This document shows positions 24,802 to 30,513 of a stretch of 30,513 nt of DNA, piece after piece. This DNA comes from a virus: IMG/VR virus record IMGVR_UViG_3300006894_000004, positions 1 through 30,513 of that record; one strand, written 5' to 3'. The stretch's first letter is position 1. Every line of letters starts with the position of its first letter. The position numbers and the translations under genes are program-made. The notes under the pieces are model-generated. The model saw only the letters and a list, made by a program, of their open reading frames with translations. It searched no databases and was not told the DNA's origin.

Positions 24802-26334
24802 TTATGATGTTTTTCGGCCTGCGCCTTGCTCGTTTCTGCCCTCACCATCTGAATCGGATGCACCTGCTGACCTTTCAGAATCTCTTGTACGGCTTGCAGC
24901 TGATTGAGCATTTTGTTCTGCTGCCTGTTGAGGATTAGCAGCCCAAGGTTCATTACCTTTACCATCTGGTCTAGGCGGCTTTCCATCTCTTGCACGAACT
25001 TCATCAGGTACATCAATGCCCATGCGAACGTTTCTTTCATCAATCTTTGATTGAGTGTCTTCGTCTGTCAAACTCAATTCACTTAATTTGAATAAGAACA
25101 TATCGGTTATTTCTTTAAAGATTTTATTAAGCTTCTTTTCAATAATTCTTTGCTCTGGTCTACAGACTGATTCTTTAAAGATTTTGTCTGCATCTCGGGC
25201 TGCTGATAGTCCGCCAGAACTATCTAAAACACCAGCTCTAGATTTGTGAACTCTATGGGCCATAAAGATTTCTTCATTATTTGATTCTCGATATGAGCCA
25301 AATGAAGAATCTTGTGTTGATGATTCAATGGCTTCAAACTTAATGTCGTTATCACCAGCTGGAATAGGAATATAAACACTTCGATGATGTTTTCCTCTCA
25401 ATCCAGTTTCAAAAAACTCTACCAACTTATTGATAGCACCCTGCGAAAGACGACTTCCTTTAGCAATAATTGCATATCTTGGAATAGCTTTATTTTCAAA
25501 GTAGTCTAAGTTATATCTAGCAGCAAATTCATTTCCGGCCAATGCCGTCTTAGCTGAAATAATATCTGGAACTCCATAGAAAGCGTTTGTTGGGCTATAT
25601 TTCTTAAAATGAATAATTTCATTTGGCATTGTATCAGTAGTAACTGGATTTGGATTTTGTTCACCAAAATTTCTAAAATAGGTTGCAATATTACCAACAA
25701 TTTGAACGTATCCATCTCTTTCTACTCTAACCCTGAGATTATTTGGTGGAATATGACCTATGTAACCTATCTGTCCGTTTTTCATACGTCCAATTTCCAT
25801 ATAACCGTTTCCAGTAGCTTCATAATCGATCCAAATCTTTCTCAAGGTCTCTTCGAATGGATCTTCTTTGCTTACAGTATCAATCCACTCATTCAGAGCA
25901 TTCTTTGTTTCAGTAAGCGTTTGATCAATAATCTCAAGTTTGCGCTTAGTTTTAGCTTTAGACTTTTTCTCTTTGACTAAATGAGACTCTATCCATTCCC
26001 AACCTAATCCAACAATATTATCAACTTTAGCATTACTGGCTGAATGATGTGCGGGAGAAAGATCATAAAGTTTTGACAAATAGTCAAAGTTGTACGGTGG
26101 CGTTACACAGTCCAAATAGTTATAGCCAAAATGTCTATCTCTATCTACACGCTTAGATTGAGCCTCTTTATTGGCAGCACGGTCTGCTTTGCGTATAAAA
26201 TTTCTGTGCAATCCACGAAGAGATCTAATCTCATCTAGAGATTTTTCAAAGGAATCTACTGATGTATCTTCTATACTTACTCGATTAGTTATTGTTACTT
26301 CCAATAACTTTTCTTCTTGATCCTCTTTACTCAT
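24802..26334 (-). CDS. Portal protein, PBSX-type family
   Basis: A 510-residue protein that forms the dodecameric DNA gate at one capsid vertex. NEIIHFKKYSPTNAFYGVPD, then ISAKTALAGNE, is the signature of PBSX-type phage portals. The segment WIDYEATGNGYMEIGR and the C-terminal HRVHKSRAGVLDSSGGLSAA also fit. Its length is near the family norm. The last 50 residues are rich in Gln, Ala, Ser, Arg and Gly and look disordered. The ATG lies inside the upstream gene (8-base overlap), so translation is probably coupled. The 24780-25043 frame over its 3' end is a shadow. Confidence 0.92.
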   Translation of the reverse strand: MSKEDQEEKLLEVTITNRVSIEDTSVDSFEKSLDEIRSLRGLHRNFIRKADRAANKEAQSKRVDRDRHFGYNYLDCVTPPYNFDYLSKLYDLSPAHHSASNAKVDNIVGLGWEWIESHLVKEKKSKAKTKRKLEIIDQTLTETKNALNEWIDTVSKEDPFEETLRKIWIDYEATGNGYMEIGRMKNGQIGYIGHIPPNNLRVRVERDGYVQIVGNIATYFRNFGEQNPNPVTTDTMPNEIIHFKKYSPTNAFYGVPDIISAKTALAGNEFAARYNLDYFENKAIPRYAIIAKGSRLSQGAINKLVEFFETGLRGKHHRSVYIPIPAGDNDIKFEAIESSTQDSSFGSYRESNNEEIFMAHRVHKSRAGVLDSSGGLSAARDADKIFKESVCRPEQRIIEKKLNKIFKEITDMFLFKLSELSLTDEDTQSKIDERNVRMGIDVPDEVRARDGKPPRPDGKGNEPWAANPQQAAEQNAQSAASRTRDSERSAGASDSDGEGRNEQGAGRKTS

Positions 26335-26662
26335 TATTTCTTAATGACTCCTTATACACACCAATGTCATACGGGTCTGGAACAAGTCCCGCCTTCATTC
26401 TTTCCACTTGCTCTTTTAATTCTTCATCATCTGTTCGTCTTGCACCCTCAATAAAATAGGGGCGGCCTTCATGAATGTCATGTTTTCTCGCCACTCTTGT
26501 TAAAGTAGCCATTGCCTGTAAATCATTTCTTCTAGAAACAATATTCATGACGTTAAGATCTTTATCTGTAACAAATCTACCATCCGGCATTTGCCAGACA
26601 TAGATTCCCAAATCAGTTTCACTGATTACTGTTATTTTATTGCTATTTTTTGGGCTATTCAT
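26327..26662 (-). CDS. Small conserved protein upstream of the portal
   Basis: A 111-residue protein. The centre (MPDGRFVTDKDLNVMNIVSR, then LQAMATLTRVARKHDI) and the end (ERMKAGLVPDPYDIGVYKE) match my memory of a small protein placed near the portal in actinophages, whose function is unknown to me. No enzyme motif is visible. It overlaps the portal start by 8 bases. The ATG follows a promoter-like -10 by six bases and has no Shine-Dalgarno site, which suggests a leaderless mRNA that also carries the portal. Confidence 0.65.
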   Translation of the reverse strand: MNSPKNSNKITVISETDLGIYVWQMPDGRFVTDKDLNVMNIVSRRNDLQAMATLTRVARKHDIHEGRPYFIEGARRTDDEELKEQVERMKAGLVPDPYDIGVYKESLRNNE

Positions 26663-26668
26663 AAAAAT

Positions 26669-26698
26669 ATTTTAACATGATTGCCCATTATTTAGCAA
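26669..26698 (-). promoter_or_regulatory. Promoter for the pre-portal and portal genes (leaderless type)
   Basis: TTGCTA at 26693-26698, an 18-base spacer ending in TGT, and TAAAAT at 26669-26674. The ATG at 26662 follows after six bases. Two copies of TTGCCCATT (plus-strand reading, 26681-26689 and 26712-26720) flank the -35. Confidence 0.55.
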
Positions 26699-26719
26699 AT
26701 TGGACCAAATGTTGCCCAT

Positions 26720-28321
26720 TTAATTGCCGCCTGCACCAATAATTGACCAAGCATATGAATAAGGGGTATATGCTGTTCCAGTTTCTCCTACATATTCTGA
26801 AACTATTCCTAAATTTTCAGTCTCTGAAATATTGTCTGTTCCAACTAATGTTTTATACAAGACCAAGGCATCGGATTCTGCCAATTCATTTTGATATCCA
26901 GTCAAAATCATATAAGATATATTACTTGGATCTGGAAAATTTAAAGAAAAAGTTGTGTCTGCTGGTGTTGAGTCTACAAGGACTAAATGATACCACTGAT
27001 TTTTCTGAACGTTATCTAAATCTGTAACTAATTGACCATTTAGATAAGCAGTGTATCCCACTATAGATCCAGAGGGACCAAACGAGGCTGATCCATCGGC
27101 AGAGTTAAATACATAGGTTTTTACATCAATACTTTCTGGTCTGAAAACTACTTCTATAGTTTTAGGCACATCTTCAAAAAATTGACCAGAAATCCATTCT
27201 CCATTGTAATAAGAGTCTTGAAGAATAACTCCATCCGGACAATTAACTATCGATGCCTCATATACTTCTGGATAAATGGCTCCACCCACAGATGTTAAAT
27301 TCGCAGGCGTTTGATAAGTAACGCCACCATCGAAAAATACATTTATTTTCAATTCAAATTGAACGCTGTCTCTTTGTCCACCATGATACTGTTTGAATGT
27401 GATAAGAGGCATTTCTTCATCAATGTCAATAATTGCACTATTAATAATTTGTGTCCATGTGGATTCTTGATTTATTCTATAATAAAGATTAACATTTTCA
27501 TTAGAGTTTTTTACAGTGACAAAATCAAATAGCTTATCGTCTTCTGTTGCAGGTACTTGATAGTATGCAAAACTTTCTTGTCCAACGTCATCAAAAAAAG
27601 TAAAGTCATCAGATGATACTACTGATGTCATAGCTACAGTATTTCCAGAAAATACTGTATTGATTCCGCCGTATTTTCTGGAAGAAAGATACTGATACCC
27701 CAAATTATCGTCATCAATATACTTTGTTTTTTGCTCAAATCCTCTGAAATAGACTCCTAGCCCATCTAGAAAAAATGACTCACTAGCATCTAAAGTTCCA
27801 GACCCTATTTTACAATCAGCAACCGCTACAGGATCTCCAACATATTCTAAAATGACTGACTGAGAATTTACATTAAGTTCAGCTTGATTATTCATAAAAT
27901 TAACTACAATGTGTAGTTTCTGATTCCAGTCAGTAACGTCTAGTGAAACTATTATAGGAGAAATCATTCTCCAATAATCGAAATAAAGCACTAGTGATAC
28001 TCCAGTATTTGTCAGAAATATTCCACTGCCGGTGGTAGGATCTGCCAGCAATGGAATTTCATCCTGTGGTCTTAAGCAGTAAACAACAAGCTCAATACTA
28101 GAATCCTGTCTAAAGATCCCCATATTTCCAGTGATTTCTATTGCTTGATCACCATTTATTCTGAATGAGGATTCATGACCAAAAATAATGGGTTGTCCAT
28201 CTAAAGTTGATGTATTCGAATCAATTGTAAATGTTGTTGTCCCCGATTGATCAGTTGTCAATGGGGATGCTAAATAGAATGCTGGACTTGTTGATAATGC
28301 TAACTGATCATAGGTGCTCAT
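26720..28321 (-). CDS. LamG / concanavalin-like virion-associated protein
   Basis: A 533-residue beta-rich protein with two LamG-like sandwiches, about 1-205 (GHESSFRINGDQAIEITG, then SIELVVYCLRP and KLHIVVNFMNNQAELNVN) and about 340-510 (IEVVFRPESIDVKTYVF, then VGYTAYLNGQ and QWYHLVLVDS). Such modules often bind glycans or decorate capsids and fibres. It is the third gene of the PAS operon, two bases after the small beta-domain gene, and has only a weak ribosome binding site, so it is probably coupled. No signal peptide or enzyme motif is seen. Fibre, decoration protein or secreted adhesin are all possible. Confidence 0.65.
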   Translation of the reverse strand: MSTYDQLALSTSPAFYLASPLTTDQSGTTTFTIDSNTSTLDGQPIIFGHESSFRINGDQAIEITGNMGIFRQDSSIELVVYCLRPQDEIPLLADPTTGSGIFLTNTGVSLVLYFDYWRMISPIIVSLDVTDWNQKLHIVVNFMNNQAELNVNSQSVILEYVGDPVAVADCKIGSGTLDASESFFLDGLGVYFRGFEQKTKYIDDDNLGYQYLSSRKYGGINTVFSGNTVAMTSVVSSDDFTFFDDVGQESFAYYQVPATEDDKLFDFVTVKNSNENVNLYYRINQESTWTQIINSAIIDIDEEMPLITFKQYHGGQRDSVQFELKINVFFDGGVTYQTPANLTSVGGAIYPEVYEASIVNCPDGVILQDSYYNGEWISGQFFEDVPKTIEVVFRPESIDVKTYVFNSADGSASFGPSGSIVGYTAYLNGQLVTDLDNVQKNQWYHLVLVDSTPADTTFSLNFPDPSNISYMILTGYQNELAESDALVLYKTLVGTDNISETENLGIVSEYVGETGTAYTPYSYAWSIIGAGGN

Positions 28322-28323
28322 GT

Positions 28324-28728
28324 TTACTCATAATAAATCGTACCTTCCCAGTCACTTACATCACCGGGATAATCTGGATATGGTCTTGGTTGCACATTTC
28401 TATTTGTTTCTATACATACAGAAATATTTGCAGTAGATGTGTAATTAATCCACATCATGGACTCATGATTATATAAAAACCAGGGCGGACGTGAATATTT
28501 ACCTAATGTCCATTCAAACCAGTTATTAACACTGGTGCCGCCAACACGCCTGATGCGCTTTTGTACTGATGGACCATAGTCTGCTATAAAAAGCATTTCA
28601 TGTACCGTTGCGTTAACACTTGAACATAGTGTAACAACAACTCCGCCCAACCATCCGGCGGCCATTGGAAAGTTAATCATATGACTAACGTCAGTTCCTG
28701 CTGGTAATTGTATTGTTGTACTTGCCAC
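28324..28728 (-). CDS. Stand-alone copy of the beta-domain shared with hub and endolysin
   Basis: A 134-residue protein. Residues 8-108 align by eye along their length with hub residues 899-995: GT....INFPM..GWLG, NAT(I/V)H, a W-(E/T)-L strand and INYTST.N.S.C.E. They align more weakly with the endolysin C-terminus (about 245-334). The rest is a short proline-rich tail. The start is GTG at 28728, sharing one base with the stop of the PAS gene (TAGTG), with GAGGAG six bases before. It sits before a LamG-like gene, the same module order found inside the hub. A binding role in the virion is inferred. No function is known to me. Confidence 0.7.
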   Translation of the reverse strand: MASTTIQLPAGTDVSHMINFPMAAGWLGGVVVTLCSSVNATVHEMLFIADYGPSVQKRIRRVGGTSVNNWFEWTLGKYSRPPWFLYNHESMMWINYTSTANISVCIETNRNVQPRPYPDYPGDVSDWEGTIYYE

Positions 28729-29135
28729 TATATTCTCCTCATAAATGCTATATAATATATTTTACTATCATAATTAATAAAAGATAAATCTATTTGTATT
28801 GGTATTTCTTGACCAGATTTATCTAAAATGTTTGGAGACAATCCATGCCTGTCAAGTTTTTTAATAGGATTTTTTATAAATTCTTTTTCATATTTAGAAT
28901 GAGATTTCCTTTGATCCATTGGAAGAACTAATTTTATTTTCTCCCCAATTATCTCTTGCCTAGAAAATCCAGTAAGTAGTGTAAAGGCATTATTAACTAA
29001 AAAGAAAGTCATGGAATGATCAAACGCAGCTACAGCCATTGGACATTCGTCAAACAGCAGTTGCCAAAGTTCTGCCTTTTCTATAAGCAGGTTTAATTGA
29101 TCTGATAAGTCTTCTACTCTTCCCAATAGGTTCAT
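28728..29135 (-). CDS. Stand-alone PAS-domain protein
   Basis: A 135-residue protein. After an N-terminal helix (about 1-26), residues 27-135 make one PAS fold: ELWQLLFDECPMAVAAFD, then FFLVNNAFTLLTGFSRQEII and a long helix-loop with DQRKSHSKYEKEF, then the strand LDKSGQEIPIQIDLSFI. PAS domains sense small ligands, redox state or light, or mediate dimer contacts, usually inside kinases or regulators. No output domain is present and no cofactor-binding residue can be named safely. It is the first gene of an operon with two beta-rich proteins. The ATG is eight bases after a perfect TATAAT with no Shine-Dalgarno site (leaderless type). Confidence 0.8.
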   Translation of the reverse strand: MNLLGRVEDLSDQLNLLIEKAELWQLLFDECPMAVAAFDHSMTFFLVNNAFTLLTGFSRQEIIGEKIKLVLPMDQRKSHSKYEKEFIKNPIKKLDRHGLSPNILDKSGQEIPIQIDLSFINYDSKIYYIAFMRRI

Positions 29136-29143
29136 TTATTTTG

Positions 29144-29172
29144 ATTATACTATAGGTATATAAAAAAAACAA
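29144..29172 (-). promoter_or_regulatory. Promoter for the PAS operon (leaderless type)
   Basis: TTGTTT at 29167-29172, a 17-base spacer and a perfect TATAAT at 29144-29149. The -35 overlaps the T tract and stem foot of the endolysin terminator. The ATG at 29135 follows after eight bases. Confidence 0.55.
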
Positions 29173-29193
29173 ACGGGCACTACGGCCCGTTTG
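29162..29193 (-). terminator. Terminator after the endolysin gene
   Basis: A 9-bp stem CAAACGGGC / GCCCGTTTG with a 6-base loop (29170-29193), followed by eight T's on the minus strand (29162-29169). This is the best rho-independent terminator of the window. Upstream of it, 29207-29234 could form a 6-bp GATCTG/CAGATC stem of unclear role in the 115-base gap. Confidence 0.9.
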
Positions 29194-29250
29194 CATCCTA
29201 AGTAGCGATCTGCACTAATTCAACTTCACAGATCCCATAATTAAATTATA

Positions 29251-30255
29251 TCACCATTCTGATCTATGTTCAAGCAACCATCCAATTGGATTACTTGCCT
29301 TATATTTTACAGAAACTTGTGTTACTCCATCTGGTAATTCCCACATTGGTCGATCATCTTTTGTCAAAGTAAACTTACCAGTGACTAGTGGATATTCTCC
29401 TGCTTTAGGACCTGGACCTTTATCTGCTACTGCCCAAATTCCAATAATTTCAGCATCTTTGTCTGGTGTTACCATAGAGAACCATGATCTTCCTTTCGGT
29501 CCAGTTACCAAATTTGCCTTTACAGGTGGTACAGCAAGTACGCCCCACTTTTCTACAAGTTCGGTAGTAACATTTCCTTCTTCATCTTGAACCTCTACCT
29601 TTGAGTCGTCCCATTGTCCATTTGTTGAGTGATTTCCTGCAATAAATTTCATTACTTGATTTTTAATATCGAAAAGCGCTTGTCTTTCGTCGTCTTTCAA
29701 GTCTTCTTCCTCCTCTCCATTTCTAATTGATTGAACTTCTAGCCTAAAACCCTTCATGTCTCCCGGCCAACCATGAGGATCAATTTTTCTTCCTGGTGCC
29801 CATTCTTTGTGACCTATTGCTCTCTCTGTACCAAGTCCCAAATAATCTAGTAATGCTGCCACTCCTTTAGGATAAGCATCCAATTGCTCTTGTGTCCAAT
29901 CACCTCGTCCAGTAGATTCAGCCTCAATTCCAATTAGATGTGCATTTCCATTATTAGTTCCACACCAAGAATACGATCCGTTTCCTGCATGCCACGCCTG
30001 GCCAGCAGCAATAACCCACCAATAACCATCACGTGCCAATCCTAGGTGAGCAAGAGGACCATCTAATCCTGGACGACCATTAACAACGGTATTTGCTGAA
30101 GGATAGTCCCCATTTACAGGACCAGCAGTATGATGTAATAGTACTCCTCTAATATCACTCATAGGTCCATGTCCATGAGCTTTCCAATTGCCGTGTTCAT
30201 AAACTTTACAGCCAGCATCTCTTAGTACTTGTGCCAGCCATGTTAAATATGCCAT
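29251..30255 (-). CDS. Endolysin: N-acetylmuramoyl-L-alanine amidase (Amidase_2)
   Basis: A 334-residue enzyme that cuts the bond between MurNAc and the stem peptide to lyse the host. Residues about 35-165 are an Amidase_2 / T7-lysozyme-like domain: zinc ligand candidates in LLHHTAGP (H41/H42), GHKEWAPGRKIDP with H149 and D159, and GNAHLIGIEAES at 103-114. The style GPLAHLGLARDG is typical of actinobacterial phage lysins. Residues about 185-240 are a linker. Residues 245-334 are a beta-rich C-terminal domain related by eye to the hub and the 28324-28728 protein (GKFTLTKDDRPMWELP at 293-308), probably for wall binding. GAGGAGGTG precedes the ATG. It has its own promoter and terminator. No holin is seen beside it. 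Confidence 0.93.
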   Translation of the reverse strand: MAYLTWLAQVLRDAGCKVYEHGNWKAHGHGPMSDIRGVLLHHTAGPVNGDYPSANTVVNGRPGLDGPLAHLGLARDGYWWVIAAGQAWHAGNGSYSWCGTNNGNAHLIGIEAESTGRGDWTQEQLDAYPKGVAALLDYLGLGTERAIGHKEWAPGRKIDPHGWPGDMKGFRLEVQSIRNGEEEEDLKDDERQALFDIKNQVMKFIAGNHSTNGQWDDSKVEVQDEEGNVTTELVEKWGVLAVPPVKANLVTGPKGRSWFSMVTPDKDAEIIGIWAVADKGPGPKAGEYPLVTGKFTLTKDDRPMWELPDGVTQVSVKYKASNPIGWLLEHRSEW

Positions 30256-30277
30256 TTATTCACCTCCTCAATATTCT

Positions 30278-30306
30278 ATAATATCAGTTACAGATATGAA
30301 AGGCAA
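30278..30306 (-). promoter_or_regulatory. Promoter for the endolysin gene
   Basis: TTGCCT at 30301-30306, a 17-base spacer ending in TGA, and TATTAT at 30278-30283. It directly follows a terminator and gives a leader of about 15 bases that carries GAGGAGGTG. Confidence 0.6.
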
Positions 30307-30310
30307 ATAA

Positions 30311-30332
30311 AAAAGGGCCTTTCGGCCCTTTT
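30311..30332 (-). terminator. Terminator after the unrecognised upstream gene
   Basis: A 9-bp stem AAAAGGGCC / GGCCCTTTT with a GAAA tetraloop, followed by TTATTTG on the minus strand. It lies 18 bases after the stop at 30351. Confidence 0.85.
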
Positions 30333-30350
30333 CAAATCAATTGAAAATAT

Positions 30351-30513
30351 TTATGATGTTCCAATATCAACTATATCACAAGCACCGGCTGAACAAGCTA
30401 ATTCTCTTCCACCAACTACAGCAGAATCATCTTCTTCGTAATGTCCCAATAAAGACCATTCTAATTCTGATGGAATAGCTTTAATTGCTTCGTTATATTC
30501 TGAAGCAGTAATA
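30351..30513 (-). CDS. Unrecognised protein, C-terminal 53 residues only
   Basis: An open frame enters the window at its right edge and ends at TAA (30351-30353). The visible end starts with a helical segment (TASEYNEAIKAIPSELEWSL), then an acidic stretch, then a C-terminal part with two cysteines in C-x4-C spacing (ELACSAGACDIVDIG). Codon use looks like that of the neighbours. It is followed by a good terminator, which supports a real gene end. I do not recognise the family. It was too short for an automatic call because the start lies outside the window. Confidence 0.7.
   Translation of the reverse strand, partial: ITASEYNEAIKAIPSELEWSLLGHYEEDDSAVVGGRELACSAGACDIVDIGTS

Noticed and set aside
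24780-25043. An 87-codon minus-strand frame over the portal 3' end
   Set aside because: It lies out of frame in the portal's low-complexity tail, has no ribosome binding site, and its protein is a Met/Gln-rich shadow.
29170-29240. TTGAAT-17-TAGGAT promoter-like sequence after the endolysin gene
   Set aside because: It would start an RNA that ends within the adjacent terminator after few bases, the -10 is poor, and no gene follows before the terminator.
1-30513. tRNA genes, CRISPR arrays, insertion sequences, attachment sites and integrase genes
   Set aside because: I saw no cloverleaf, regular repeat array, transposase or integrase motif. The gaps are too short to hold most of them. A dedicated scan could still find a small element.

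Overview
The window is part of an AT-rich genome of a long-tailed (siphovirus-like) double-stranded DNA phage. Every gene I can support lies on the minus strand, so transcription runs from high to low coordinates, and genes are packed end to end or overlapping. No stretch longer than about 120 bases lacks a gene. The host is most likely a low-GC actinobacterium. This is inference from an actinobacterial-style amidase endolysin, a transglycosylase-like domain plus M23 peptidase in the tape measure of the kind common in actinobacterial proteins and their phages, and several apparently leaderless genes. The terminase, holin and replication genes are not in the window.

Layout in the direction of transcription. 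30513-29251: the C-terminus of an unrecognised gene, a terminator, a promoter and the amidase endolysin. 29193-26720: a terminator, a promoter and a three-gene accessory operon (PAS-domain protein, small beta-domain protein, LamG-like protein). 26698-24802: a promoter, a small conserved protein and the PBSX-type portal. 24800-22510: a promoter, a prohead protease fused to a scaffold-like coiled coil, and the HK97-fold major capsid protein, closed by a strong terminator. 22459-19228: head completion genes (SAP-like protein, head-tail adaptor, head closure protein, HK97 gp10-like protein, tail terminator). 19226-18397: major tail protein with its own promoter and terminator. 18340-11043: tail assembly chaperones joined by a -1 frameshift at C CCA AAT, a tape measure of about 2000 residues, and a Dit-like protein. 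11043-655: tail hub, fibre and tip proteins. 654-1: an HNH endonuclease with tandem zinc motifs, then the first 23 codons of a probable metallophosphoesterase.

Three layers of organisation go beyond gene order. (1) Eleven promoter-like sites share a -35 of TTGC-- (8 of 11), a 16-18 nt spacer and, in nine, a TGn extension before a -10 of the type TAnnAT. Most sit just after a terminator or in a small gap. (2) At five of these sites the ATG starts only 6-9 nt after the -10 and has no Shine-Dalgarno sequence, so those genes look leaderless, while other genes have strong AAGGAGG-type sites. (3) A 13-bp inverted repeat encloses the major-tail terminator and abuts the ribosome binding site of the chaperone gene, which could silence read-through mRNA.

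The most interesting protein-level signal is a beta-rich domain of about 95 residues that occurs three times: inside the tail hub, as almost all of a small stand-alone protein, and as the C-terminal part of the endolysin. The hub pairs it with a LamG-like domain, and the accessory operon encodes the same two modules as separate neighbouring genes. A second structural signal is an FN3 domain that seems to be split between two tail genes with a third gene between the halves.
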